This document shows positions 48,055 to 56,622 of a stretch of 64,000 nt of DNA, piece after piece; the first letter of the stretch is position 1, and every line of letters starts with the position of its first letter. The position numbers and the translations under genes were made by a program. This stretch comes from Seohaeicola saemankumensis. GTDB lineage: Bacteria > Pseudomonadota > Alphaproteobacteria > Rhodobacterales > Rhodobacteraceae. The notes beneath the pieces were generated by a model, which had not been told where the DNA came from, ran no database searches, and saw nothing but the letters and a program-made list of their open reading frames with translations. The stretch spans positions 32,132 through 96,131 of the forward strand of contig NZ_JAINWI010000019.1 of assembly GCF_021021435.1 (NCBI RefSeq). Direction: 5' to 3'.

Positions 48055-48657
48055 TCAGATCCTCTCTCTCAGATCCGCAAGGATCTCTTCGGCGGGTGTG
48101 CCGTAGGGCCAGGAATCGGCGAAGCCCGCCTGCGGATCAAAAAGGAACAGGTGCGATGTGTGCCCCATTGTATAGCCATCCGGCGCGCTGGCCTCTTCGA
48201 TCCGTTCGAAGTAGATCGGAAAGGTTTCAGCGGTCTCAGCGATCTGATCGGATGTTCCGGTCAGACCGATGATGCCTGCATCAAAGCGCGGCACAAAGTC
48301 GGCAAGAGCCATTGGCGTATCGCGTTCGGGATCAATCGAGATGAAGATCGGCTGCACTTTTGCGGCATCCTCGCCAAGTCCATCCATGACCGCCGCCACC
48401 TCTGCAAGCGTCGTCGGGCAGACATCTGGGCAATTGGCGAACCCGAAGAACACAAGCATCCAGCGACCCGCAAAGTCCTCTTCGGTGCGGATCATGCCCA
48501 TATGGTCCGTCAGTTCGAACTGCGCAAGGAAAGGTGGTTCGGTCTCGGCTTGGGAAATATCGGCGCGGTAGTCCGCCCACAGTAACAGCCAGATGAAAAC
48601 GAGCGCCGCGACGCCCGCCAATACCCATAGCACTTTTTGAAGACCTGAAAGCTTCAC
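48055..48657 (-). CDS. SCO1/SenC-family copper chaperone (first gene of 13-gene operon)
   Basis: This 200-residue protein starts at a GTG, has a membrane anchor (about 8-28) and the copper motif NCPDVCPTTLAEV near 80-87 with His in YTMGHTSHLFLFD near 165. It is the first gene after the MerR-type operator at 48694-48724. The first 43 codons and the promoter region are duplicated in decayed form at 55.9-56.1 kb. A SCO protein as the first member of a metal-controlled operon suggests it protects or loads oxidase during metal stress, which is inference. Confidence 0.9.
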   Translation of the reverse strand: MKLSGLQKVLWVLAGVAALVFIWLLLWADYRADISQAETEPPFLAQFELTDHMGMIRTEEDFAGRWMLVFFGFANCPDVCPTTLAEVAAVMDGLGEDAAKVQPIFISIDPERDTPMALADFVPRFDAGIIGLTGTSDQIAETAETFPIYFERIEEASAPDGYTMGHTSHLFLFDPQAGFADSWPYGTPAEEILADLRERI

Positions 48658-48725
48658 GCCGCTCCGCCCGAATTTGATTCTATATTTTAAGCGCGTTTAC
48701 ACCCTCTAGCTACTGTAGGTTCAAG
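48569..48725. repeat. Source copy of the sco 5' end and promoter duplicated at 55928-56082
   Basis: About 155 bp that include the operator, leader and first codons of the sco gene recur at 55928-56082 in the same orientation with roughly 85 percent identity by eye. The match ends precisely after the GTTCAAG of the -35 element on one side. Confidence 0.85.
48694..48724 (-). promoter_or_regulatory. MerR-type operator/promoter of 13-gene sco-ctaG operon
   Basis: Read on the minus strand: TTGAAC, 19 bp with the dyad CTACAGTAGCTAGAGG, then TAAACG. It is close to the known pbrA promoter (CTATAGTAACTAGAGGGT type). It lies 37 bp upstream of the sco GTG and is copied at 56051-56081. Confidence 0.8.
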
Positions 48726-48974
48726 CGTGATTCTTGCCCTGCGGCAGCACGTCACGCACCTGTGAAGCTAATGCTCTCTATTCAGCGCTTCAAAACCTGC
48801 CGTCACTCAATGTTTCGCTGCTTCGTCTGACCCTGCAGGTGGCCATCAAGGGAAGGCAACGGCAATTTCCGCTAAATCCGACGCCTGCGGAAACCGGGCC
48901 TGCAGATACAAAGCTGCTACGCAGATGCACTGCAAGCATGGGTCATTTTTTAAGGTATCAGTCTAAAATAACGC
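48726..48974. other. Divergent intergenic region between the sco and ccmF promoters
   Basis: No gene is supported. The region separates the two outward-facing MerR-type operators of the sco operon (48694-48724) and ccmF (48975-49005). Confidence 0.5.
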
Positions 48975-49005
48975 TTGAACCTACAGCGACTACAGGAACT
49001 ACAAA
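48975..49005 (+). promoter_or_regulatory. MerR-type operator/promoter of ccmFGHI
   Basis: TTGAAC (48975-48980), 19 bp with the dyad CTACAGCGACTACAGG, then TACAAA (49000-49005). It faces ccmF, whose start codon is 235 bp downstream, so a long leader or an extra small frame lies between. Confidence 0.75.
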
Positions 49006-49239
49006 GGACGCGAATCAACTGTCGGATCCTGCTCACGGCATGCACGCGCAAAGAACTTCATCCCATTCGGTTTTCCGCCCAACCCCAACTCGGTTGCGAT
49101 TCACAGAAGCGAACACAGGCGGAAAGTGGAGAATGTCGCGATATGATCTCACTAGAATGGACGATGAACATGCTGAACTATCCCGATGCGGAAACCTTGT
49201 CCGGCTCGGATGCAGAAGCGCTACTCAGGAGGACGCAAA

Positions 49240-51231
49240 ATGACACCTGAGATCGGACAATTCGCCCTTACCCTCGCGCTTGCCGTCGCGATTGTTCAAA
49301 GCATCTTGCCAATTGTCGGAGCAAGCACGGGACGCGTGCTTTGGATGGAAAGTGCAAAGACAACAGCGGTGCTTCAGGTGACGTTAGTTGCAATTGCGTT
49401 TGGCGCGCTCATGCGCTCCTTTGTTGTCAGTGATTTCACGGTTCGAAACGTGGTTGAAAATTCCCACTCTCTGAAGCCGATGATCTTCAAGGTTGCCGGC
49501 ACTTGGGGCAGCCACGAAGGGTCTCTAGTTCTCTGGACCTTTATTCTCGTACTTTTCGGGGCTGGGGTCGCGCTGCTGGGCAGAAACATTCCGGTTGGTC
49601 TCAAAGCGCGAACTCTATCCGTTCAAGCCTGGATCAGCGTCGGTTTCCTGAGCTTCATGCTCTTTACATCCAATCCGTTCGAGCGGGTGTTTCCGCCGCC
49701 TCTGGATGGCACAGACCTTAATCCTCTGCTGCAGGACATCGGGTTGGCGATGCATCCCCCGCTCTTGTATTTTGGGTATGTCGGCTTCTCGATCGTCTTC
49801 TCCTTCGCGGTCGCGGCTCTGATAGAGGGTCGGGTGGATCCCGCATGGGCGCGTTGGGTGCGGCCTTGGACTCTGACGGCCTGGATCAGCCTCACTGCGG
49901 GGATCGCACTCGGCTCTTGGTGGGCCTATTACGAACTTGGCTGGGGCGGCTGGTGGTTTTGGGACCCGGTGGAAAACGCATCCTTCATGCCATGGCTGCT
50001 GGGTACGGCACTCCTGCACTCCGCTATCGTCACGGAAAAGCGGGACACGTTCAAAAGCTGGACCATTCTTTTGGCCATCCTGACCTTTTCACTGTCACTT
50101 CTGGGGACATTTATCGTCCGATCCGGCATTTTGACATCCGTTCACGCGTTCGCGGTCGACCCGGCGCGCGGCGTGTACATTCTCGGCCTTCTTGGCGTAA
50201 CCATTGTCGGCTCACTGACACTTTACGCATGGCGCGCGCCTCAGCTTGGATCGGGTGGCGTATTTCGGCCGATTAGCCGCGAGGCGGGGCTTTTGCTCAA
50301 CAACCTTCTGCTCGCGACCGCAACGGCGACCGTCCTTTTTGGAACACTCTATCCGTTGTTTGTGGAAGCGGTGACTGATGAAAAGATCTCTGTAGGACCA
50401 CCGTATTTCAACGCGACGTTTATCCCTTTCATGCTGCCGCTAGTCATCATCATGGGAATTGGCCCATTCCTGTCTTGGAAACGGGCCGATCTTCCCGGTA
50501 TCTGGCAGCGGCTGCGTTTGGTTTTTGGTATCGCGATTGGTGTTGCGGGGATCGTTTGGTACCTTCAGACAGACGGGCCCCTGCTTGCAGTGGTCTCAAT
50601 AGGGATTGCAGCCTGGGTTTTTGTTGCAACGTTGCGCGAATGGGCGTTGCGCATCAAGCTCTTTGATTTACCCCTTTCACAGTCGCTGCGTCGCGCGCGG
50701 AACTTGCCGCGCGCTGCGCACGGTATGACGCTCGCGCATCTTGGCGTTGCAATGCTTGTGCTTGGGTTTGTAGGTTCCACAGCCTGGAAGGAAGAACGTG
50801 TTCTTTTCGCAGAACCGGGGACGACCGTGGAAATCGCCGGTTTTGAGGTAATATTCGACGGTGTCGAACGGTTGCGTGGTCCAAACTACATCGCACAACA
50901 AGGCCAGCTTCGCGTCTTGAAAGATGGACGGGAGATTACGCTTCTTCGTCCAGAGCGCAGAAACTATCCAGTTGCGGGGACGTCCACAACCGAATCTGCA
51001 ATCCGATCAACGCTCAGAGGTGATCTCTACGTCACCATCAGTGAGCCTGCGACCGAAAAGGCGTCGGGCCAGTGGAATTTGCGCATTCTCTACGAACCAC
51101 TGGTTAATTGGATATGGATCGGAGCGACGATGCTGGTGCTTGGCGGGTCCCTTTCGCTATCGGACCGCAGATTGCGGGTGGGTGCGCCGTCGCCAAAAAG
51201 CCGGTCGTCAGCGCTTCAACCGGCGGAATGA
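49240..51231 (+). CDS. ccmF: Cytochrome c maturation protein CcmF
   Basis: The ATG at 49240 follows GGAGGACGCAA and gives 663 residues. It is an inner-membrane protein with about 13 helices that attaches haem to apocytochrome c. The WGSHEGSLVLW segment near 85 and the tryptophan-rich WWD domain (WWFWDPVENASFMPWL near 245) are conserved, as are haem-ligating His near helix ends. The final segment has the beta-domain FAEPGTTVEIAGF. It starts a four-gene operon ccmF-ccmG-ccmH-ccmI with 1-bp to 4-bp spacing. No ccmA-E is present in the window. Confidence 0.93.
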   Translation: MTPEIGQFALTLALAVAIVQSILPIVGASTGRVLWMESAKTTAVLQVTLVAIAFGALMRSFVVSDFTVRNVVENSHSLKPMIFKVAGTWGSHEGSLVLWTFILVLFGAGVALLGRNIPVGLKARTLSVQAWISVGFLSFMLFTSNPFERVFPPPLDGTDLNPLLQDIGLAMHPPLLYFGYVGFSIVFSFAVAALIEGRVDPAWARWVRPWTLTAWISLTAGIALGSWWAYYELGWGGWWFWDPVENASFMPWLLGTALLHSAIVTEKRDTFKSWTILLAILTFSLSLLGTFIVRSGILTSVHAFAVDPARGVYILGLLGVTIVGSLTLYAWRAPQLGSGGVFRPISREAGLLLNNLLLATATATVLFGTLYPLFVEAVTDEKISVGPPYFNATFIPFMLPLVIIMGIGPFLSWKRADLPGIWQRLRLVFGIAIGVAGIVWYLQTDGPLLAVVSIGIAAWVFVATLREWALRIKLFDLPLSQSLRRARNLPRAAHGMTLAHLGVAMLVLGFVGSTAWKEERVLFAEPGTTVEIAGFEVIFDGVERLRGPNYIAQQGQLRVLKDGREITLLRPERRNYPVAGTSTTESAIRSTLRGDLYVTISEPATEKASGQWNLRILYEPLVNWIWIGATMLVLGGSLSLSDRRLRVGAPSPKSRSSALQPAE

Positions 51232-51232
51232 T

Positions 51233-51787
51233 ATGATGAAGAAAATCCTTCTCGCGATGCCAGCGCTGGTCGCAGTGGTCTTGGGTGGATTTTTGTTCTG
51301 GGGGCTCAACCCAGACCGAGATCCTAACGCAATTCCTTCCGCTTTGGTCTCCGAACCAGTTCCGGATTTTGAGCTTCCACCGGTAGAGAGCACGCAGACC
51401 CCCGGACTGTCGGCCGCAGCCCTTCGTAGCATTGGCGAGCCGGTTTTGGTCAATGTATTCGCTTCATGGTGCGTGCCCTGTCGTGCTGAGCATGCGGTGC
51501 TAACCAGGCTTGTTGAACAGGACGGTGTTCGGCTGATGGGGATTAACTACATGGACAAACCAGCAGATGCCGCAAACTGGCTGGAGGAGCTTGGCAACCC
51601 CTATGAGAGGATCGGATCAGACAGCGAGGGCCGGGTCGGTATCGAATGGGGTATTTCGGGGGTGCCTGAGACGTTTGTGATCGATGCGAACGGTATCGTA
51701 GTCTATCGCTACGTTGGTCCCATTGTGACGCCAGAGGCACAGGATGAAATTCGTGCTGCGTTGGCCGCAGCAGGTGGTCAATCATGA
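51233..51787 (+). CDS. ccmG: Thiol:disulfide interchange protein CcmG (DsbE)
   Basis: This 184-residue thioredoxin-fold protein is anchored by an N-terminal helix (about 5-25) and carries the reducing motif FASWCVPCRAEH near residue 82, the GVPETFVID cis-Pro loop near 143 and the acidic environment typical of CcmG. It reduces the CXXCH of apocytochromes before haem attachment. It starts 1 bp after the ccmF stop (MMK start at 51233) and overlaps ccmH by 4 bp. Confidence 0.92.
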   Translation: MMKKILLAMPALVAVVLGGFLFWGLNPDRDPNAIPSALVSEPVPDFELPPVESTQTPGLSAAALRSIGEPVLVNVFASWCVPCRAEHAVLTRLVEQDGVRLMGINYMDKPADAANWLEELGNPYERIGSDSEGRVGIEWGISGVPETFVIDANGIVVYRYVGPIVTPEAQDEIRAALAAAGGQS

Positions 51788-52269
51788 AGAGTTGGCTCTA
51801 TTCACTGGTGCTGATGCTTGCCGCAACAACCGCGGCATGGGCTGTGGAGCCAGATGAGTTGCTGGATGATCCGGTGCTTGAGTCGCGCGCCCGGGAGCTC
51901 TCAAAGCAGCTACGCTGCGTTGTCTGCCAGAATCAGGATATCGATAGCTCAAATGCGGGTGTTGCCCGAACGATGCGCACCTTGCTGCGCGAACGTCTGA
52001 TTGCAGGTGAAACAAATGACGAGATCATTGCGTTTTTCGTAGATCGATATGGTGACTTCGTCCTGTTCAGGCCGCGACTGAAACCCGCCACGTATCTGTT
52101 GTGGTTCGGACCAGCGGTTCTTTTTGCCGTTGGGATTGGCGTTGTCTTTGTCACAATCAGGTGCCGAAGCAGGGCCGTTCTTGATGGCACTGCTGATCCA
52201 CTGAGCCCCGATGAAGAGCGTGAGTTCGAAGCCATTTTTCATGAAAATGAAGGACGGAGAGACCCATGA
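51784..52269 (+). CDS. ccmH: Cytochrome c maturation protein CcmH
   Basis: This 161-residue protein has a signal peptide, the LRCVVCQNQDIDSS thiol motif near residue 44 and one C-terminal membrane helix (about 102-125). CcmH binds and reduces apocytochrome with CcmG, in complex with CcmF and CcmI. The sequence and length are normal for the family. It overlaps both neighbours by 4 bp. Confidence 0.92.
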   Translation: MKSWLYSLVLMLAATTAAWAVEPDELLDDPVLESRARELSKQLRCVVCQNQDIDSSNAGVARTMRTLLRERLIAGETNDEIIAFFVDRYGDFVLFRPRLKPATYLLWFGPAVLFAVGIGVVFVTIRCRSRAVLDGTADPLSPDEEREFEAIFHENEGRRDP

Positions 52270-53417
52270 TTTGGTTGGTGTTAGGCGCGATGGCATCCAT
52301 CACTGTCCTTCTGTTCTTGTCCGGTCTCTATCGAACGGGTGAAGTCCTGAACAGAAAGGATGGAGCGTTGGTTATCCTCAAGGATCAGCTTTCCGAAATT
52401 GATACTGATCAAGAGCGGAATCTGATATCCGTTACCGAGGCCGACGCGGCCAGGGTTGAAATCAAACGCCGCATTCTGGCTGCCGGTCGGCTTGCGACAC
52501 GTGAATCGTCGCGCGCAAGTGGGCGAAGCACCATCTTCGCGTCCGCCATTGCCACGCCATTGGTAGCCTTCGCTCTGTATTCTCAAATCGGCTCGCCACA
52601 GATCGAAAGCCAGCCTCTGGCGTCTCGCGCATCTGAAACCCAGGAAGCCGCAAACCTCTCAGAGTTGACCCAGAGACTAAAAACCCGGCTTGAAGCAGAC
52701 GAGTCTGGTGGACCAAGTGATGGTTGGGTTCTGCTCGGTCAGACCTATATGCGTATGGCTCGTTACGATGATGCCGCCGATGCATTCGAACGCGTCACTG
52801 TCCGCGACAATGCAGATATCTCAACCCTATTGCTATATGCCGAGGCCTTGATCGCAGCCGAGAACGGGATCGTGACGCCGCAAGCGGAAAGCGTGATCGA
52901 ACGCGCATCGGAGATGGACCCCGATGATCCAGGCCCAATTTTCTATAGAGCCCGGATCCTCGAACAGGACGGGGTTCCAGATGAAGCGAGGACGCTTTTG
53001 ATCGAGCGCCTCAAGAGAGCGGATCGCGCCTATCCGTGGATGGAACTTTTCCTGTCTGTCGCCAACCGATTGGGGGAACAGGTTGGAGAGAGCCCTGTCA
53101 CCCTAGCTGATTTCTTTCCGGACTCTCGGGACGCGCGTAGCCCCGGTGCGGCCGATATCGAGGCCGCTCAGGACATGTCGGTCGAGGAACGCAGCGCTTT
53201 CGTCCGCTCCATGGTTGACCGCTTGGCGGCGCGATTGTTGGATGACCAAGACAATCTTGAAGGATGGCTTCGGCTTGCGGAGGCGTACAGTGTATTGGGT
53301 GACTTTGATGCTGCCCAGAACGCCGCCGACAATGCGCGCACCTTGGCCGAAAGCCTTCCGGAAACCGACCCTATGCGTGCCGCCGCCACGGCCCGATTGG
53401 ATCGGATCAACAAATAA
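52266..53417 (+). CDS. ccmI: Cytochrome c maturation protein CcmI (CycH)
   Basis: This 383-residue protein has two membrane helices (about 3-20 and 93-110) that flank a cytoplasmic loop, followed by a TPR-rich periplasmic domain (about 120-380; PSDGWVLLGQTYMRMARYDDA, then repeats) that holds the C-terminus of apocytochrome c. It ends the four-gene ccm operon. Convergent dsbD ends 100 bp further on. It is a full-length member. Confidence 0.9.
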   Translation: MIWLVLGAMASITVLLFLSGLYRTGEVLNRKDGALVILKDQLSEIDTDQERNLISVTEADAARVEIKRRILAAGRLATRESSRASGRSTIFASAIATPLVAFALYSQIGSPQIESQPLASRASETQEAANLSELTQRLKTRLEADESGGPSDGWVLLGQTYMRMARYDDAADAFERVTVRDNADISTLLLYAEALIAAENGIVTPQAESVIERASEMDPDDPGPIFYRARILEQDGVPDEARTLLIERLKRADRAYPWMELFLSVANRLGEQVGESPVTLADFFPDSRDARSPGAADIEAAQDMSVEERSAFVRSMVDRLAARLLDDQDNLEGWLRLAEAYSVLGDFDAAQNAADNARTLAESLPETDPMRAAATARLDRINK

Positions 53418-53516
53418 ATTGGGGCCGCGTGGTCTCAGATACATAACAGCTTTCCTTTCACCTGAAACTAAACCACTGTAGGTTCTGCCTCCCTTGAGCA
53501 ATGCAACGGCACTATG

Positions 53517-55619
53517 TCATCGTTTTCGGACAGCGCTGAGATTGGCAGCCGACAGTGCTTCGAGAACGGCATCCGCAGATAGTAGTTCAGATAAAATGAT
53601 ACCTTCAGGAGCATCTGGACCGTAGACGATGTTGAGCGGAATTGCGTATCTGCCGTGCGCCTCGAGATAGGATTGGATTTTCGCGTCCGGTCGCGTCCAA
53701 TCCGCGCGCATCGCAATCACGCCTTCCTCGCCAAGTGCTCCCAAAACTGGTTCACGATCCAGGACCAGGGTTTTGTTTGCTTTACAAGTGATGCACCAAT
53801 CCGCAGTAACGTCCACGAAGACAGTTTTGCCCTGCGACACTTCACGCGCGATCCGGGACCGGTCGAACTCGACCCAGTAAGAAGTGATCGAGGCTGTTAC
53901 ATCATCGGAGCTTTTTGGCAGCAGTGCAGGGGCCGCCAACGTCATGCCCAAAACCGCAGTCATTCCCCACAGCAAACCGTTACGAGGCTGAACCTGATAG
54001 GCTCTCGCCGCCAGTACGATGAGCCCAAGACCCAGCAGCACCAGGCCTGTGAGAGTTGGCGACGTCACACCAATCAAGACCCAGCATAGCCATGCAACGG
54101 TTCCGGCAAGCAGCAATCCGAGAACGATCTTCACGCTTATCATCCAGGGTCCCGGTTTGGGCAGTCGAGACAGGAAACCAGGCCAAGCGGCAACCAGAAT
54201 ATATGGCAGTGCAAGCCCAATCCCCATCGCTGTGAAAACCGCAAGTATATCGCCTGTCGTGCCAGAAAGGGCGAAGGCAATGGCTGTCCCCAGCAACGGG
54301 GCTGAACAAGGCGTTGCAAGTATCGCAGCCAGAGCGCCGGTGGAGAAGTCTTCGGCATACCCCCGCCCAAAGCGGCCAGATAGCCTAACCATCCAGCTGC
54401 TGGGCAAAGAAATTTCAAAAACTCCAAACAAATTTGCCGCAAAGAGTCCGACAACGAGAATGAGTGCAATTAGGAAATATGCATTCTGAAACTGCACACC
54501 CCATCCAACGGCATATCCGAGCGTCTGCAGCGCTATGACCGCCAAGGCCAGCACCCACATAAAAGCAACAGTTCCCACAGCCGTAGCGAGAAATCCCGCG
54601 CGCAATTGTGAAAGGGAGCGATTCTTCATTCGGAGCGCCGACCCGAACTTAATCGATAGAACTGGCAAGACGCATGGCATTGCGTTCAGTATCAACCCTC
54701 CCAGGAAGGACAGCAAGAGAATCGGGAAAAACTGACCCCTATCTTGGCTGGTCTCGGATGCGTAAGGTGGCGCAGGTACAACGTCGGTAGTGTTCACATC
54801 ATCGAATGTAACCGCGACACCCTCGTCTACGACCGTAATTCGAAGGGAGGTTTGTTCCTCGCTTAACGCGAGAATCGGGATACTTGCCCAGAGACCGGTG
54901 CGATCACTTGTAAGGCGGATGTCGGGTGCGCCGAATGCAGAGCCTGCACCAAACTCTGGAAAAAGATCGGGATTGTTCCAGCCAGAAGGCCGCGTCATTT
55001 GAACAACCAATGCCTGATCCTGCTTCAGCGATGCGCCCGAGACCGCTATTGCACTTTCTGGCCCTGCAACAGGTACGCGAGCGGCCCATGTCGCGATATC
55101 GGTCGCGGCTTTCGCATCGACGCCCGTTCCCAATGGCACAGGGAGTGTCAATTCAAACCTTTCCGGAATGCACACATTGGAGCAGATCAGCAGATCGACG
55201 AGTCCCTTCAGCTCGGCCGCTCTATCAGAGTTCGCAAGCCGCAACTGCAATGGAAATATTACTTGTTTGGCATAGCCGAAATTTTCAATTCCGAAGGCGC
55301 GGAAACGCGTGGGTGCGGGCCAAAGCATGTCGACGGATTCAAGGTTTGTGGACCCCTCCCAATCGATCTCTGGCGGCAGGCCAACCTCGCCTGGCGACCG
55401 CCAGTACGCTTTCCATCCTTCCTCCAGTTCAATCTTCAAACCCGCCGAAAGGAACTGCGATCCTGGGGCGATTCCTGCTTCCGCGACGATCAAACGTGCC
55501 GTCAGAACTTCGGAACGATACGCATTGGATTCCAAGGCGCGAACAGGGCTTGCCACAAAAACAAGAAAGAGTGCGAGACTGATAAGCAATCCCTGATACC
55601 CTGCCAAGGTTGTACGCAT
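53517..55619 (-). CDS. dsbD: Thiol:disulfide interchange protein DsbD family
   Basis: This 700-residue protein transfers electrons from cytoplasmic thioredoxin to the periplasm. A signal peptide precedes an N-terminal beta domain with two Cys (LLICSNVCIPE near 150), followed by about eight helices holding the redox Cys in NAMPCVLPVLSIKF near 315 and LATPCSAPLLG near 435. The C-terminal thioredoxin domain has ADWCITCKANK near 617. The N-terminal domain is longer than in E. coli DsbD and resembles ScsB. It converges on ccmI. The only promoter signal upstream is the MerR-type operator in the duplicated sco fragment 430 bp away. Confidence 0.9.
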   Translation of the reverse strand: MRTTLAGYQGLLISLALFLVFVASPVRALESNAYRSEVLTARLIVAEAGIAPGSQFLSAGLKIELEEGWKAYWRSPGEVGLPPEIDWEGSTNLESVDMLWPAPTRFRAFGIENFGYAKQVIFPLQLRLANSDRAAELKGLVDLLICSNVCIPERFELTLPVPLGTGVDAKAATDIATWAARVPVAGPESAIAVSGASLKQDQALVVQMTRPSGWNNPDLFPEFGAGSAFGAPDIRLTSDRTGLWASIPILALSEEQTSLRITVVDEGVAVTFDDVNTTDVVPAPPYASETSQDRGQFFPILLLSFLGGLILNAMPCVLPVLSIKFGSALRMKNRSLSQLRAGFLATAVGTVAFMWVLALAVIALQTLGYAVGWGVQFQNAYFLIALILVVGLFAANLFGVFEISLPSSWMVRLSGRFGRGYAEDFSTGALAAILATPCSAPLLGTAIAFALSGTTGDILAVFTAMGIGLALPYILVAAWPGFLSRLPKPGPWMISVKIVLGLLLAGTVAWLCWVLIGVTSPTLTGLVLLGLGLIVLAARAYQVQPRNGLLWGMTAVLGMTLAAPALLPKSSDDVTASITSYWVEFDRSRIAREVSQGKTVFVDVTADWCITCKANKTLVLDREPVLGALGEEGVIAMRADWTRPDAKIQSYLEAHGRYAIPLNIVYGPDAPEGIILSELLSADAVLEALSAANLSAVRKR

Positions 55620-55882
55620 ATTCTGACCTCTTTTTCTTCGCGCTCAGTCTCGGGAAGTTACAGCAACGTGCTAGTCCCGAACGCCTTTGTGACGGCGTCG
55701 ACCCCTCAAACAGTGGGCAGAGCCAAGACTCCGACCAACTAGGCGACAGCGATGCTCGTCTGGGCTTCCTACAAAACAGTCGTTTTTCCGCGTCGAACGC
55801 AAGCTGGACCCGCTCTCCATGGTGTCGCGCTCTCAGGCTAGCGCCGTTTCAAGGTTAGTCCTTTTTTGTCTGTTCACGATAC
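55620..55882. other. Gap between dsbD and sco remnant
   Basis: No gene is supported in these 263 bp. If the operator at 56051-56081 drives dsbD, this sequence is part of a long leader. No terminator hairpin was seen. Confidence 0.4.
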
Positions 55883-56014
55883 TTACGATAGTGCGCCCGT
55901 CGAGACCCGATGCTGGGCGACAAAATAGTCGCACCACAACAACGACCAGATGAAAACGAGCGCCGCCACACCCGCCAAAACCCGTAGTACTTTCTGAAGA
56001 CCTGATAGCCGCAC
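55883..56014 (-). pseudogene. Truncated duplicate of the sco 5' end (43 codons)
   Basis: From a GTG at 56014 the frame reads RLSGLQKVLRVLAGVAALVF, nearly identical to the N-terminus of the SCO protein at 48.6 kb, including the membrane anchor. It then diverges and stops at 55883-55885. The CPDVC domain is absent. It is a fragment duplicated with its promoter, and now serves only as a leader segment for dsbD. Confidence 0.8.
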
Positions 56015-56082
56015 GCCGCTCCGCCCGAATTTGATTCTATATTTTAGGCGCGTTTACACCCTCTAGCTACTGTAGGTTCAAG
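55928..56082. repeat. Duplicate of sco promoter and 5' coding sequence
   Basis: This is the partner of the repeat at 48569-48725 (direct orientation). It contains the complete MerR-type operator and 40 codons of sco. The two copies differ by scattered substitutions, so the duplication is not recent. Confidence 0.85.
56051..56081 (-). promoter_or_regulatory. MerR-type operator/promoter duplicated upstream of dsbD
   Basis: On the minus strand it reads TTGAAC, 19 bp with the same CTACAGTAGCTAGAGG dyad as the sco promoter, then TAAACG. All bases of the site are conserved while the adjacent coding fragment has decayed, which suggests selection on the operator to drive dsbD. Confidence 0.75.
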
Positions 56083-56153
56083 ACCTATTCTGGATGAAAG
56101 AGCGATGTTCACTGACCTGTGAGATGCCGAGCGGAACTTGTGCAAAAAAACGC

Positions 56154-56184
56154 TTAAAGCTACACGGGCTGTAGATAGTTTGGA
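56154..56184 (+). promoter_or_regulatory. MerR-type operator next to the regulator gene
   Basis: TTAAAG (56154-56159), 19 bp with the dyad CTACACGGGCTGTAGATA, then TTTGGA. The -10 is poor and overlaps the ribosome-binding site, so the site may serve autoregulation more than activation. The merR start codon is 8 bp downstream. Confidence 0.55.
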
Positions 56185-56192
56185 GAGGTGAT

Positions 56193-56621
56193 ATGCTCAC
56201 AATCGGCACTTTGGCAAAAAGGACCGGGACGAAGGTGCAGACGATCCGCTATTACGAGCAGATCGGACTCCTGCCCGAGCCCGGGCGATCGGCTGGCGGT
56301 CAGCGGCGCTATGGAGATAGTGAGCTTGACCGCTTGTCTTTCGTCCGGCATGCGCGGCAACTCGGGTTCTCGCTGGACGCAATCCGTGAGCTTCTTGATC
56401 TGAGCGATCATCCAGACAAGTCGTGCGCGGAGGCCGATGCCATCGCTCGCCGACAACTCAAGCAGGTTGAGCAACGTATGGCCCGACTTGAAGCCCTTCG
56501 GACAGAATTGCAGAGGATGGTGCACGAATGCAGCGGCGGGCACACGGCCGATTGCCGTGTGCTGGAGGTGTTGCGCGACCATTCCGAGTGCCTGACGGAC
56601 CACGACGAGATCGGCGCCTGA
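56193..56621 (+). CDS. MerR-family regulator of the ZntR/CadR/PbrR metal group
   Basis: This 142-residue dimeric regulator has the N-terminal winged helix [21 protein letters not shown]. The [24 protein letters not shown] hinge leads into a long dimer helix. Metal-binding candidates are C78 (start of the dimer helix), C113, H117 and C121, and also C133. C78, C113 and C121 nearly match the three Cys of PbrR/CadR-type sensors for Pb(II), Cd(II) and Zn(II). It is followed 1 bp later by the YnfA gene. Eight operator-like sites in the window have the geometry expected for this family, which suggests it is a master regulator. Confidence 0.9.
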   Translation: MLTIGTLAKRTGTKVQTIRYYEQIGLLPEPGRSAGGQRRYGDSELDRLSFVRHARQLGFSLDAIRELLDLSDHPDKSCAEADAIARRQLKQVEQRMARLEALRTELQRMVHECSGGHTADCRVLEVLRDHSECLTDHDEIGA

Positions 56622-56622
56622 G

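Noticed and set aside
53466..53490. Sequence resembling the MerR-type dyad between ccmI and dsbD
   Set aside because: It has one good half (ACTGTAGGTTC) but no -35/-10 at 19 bp in either direction and lies between two 3' ends.
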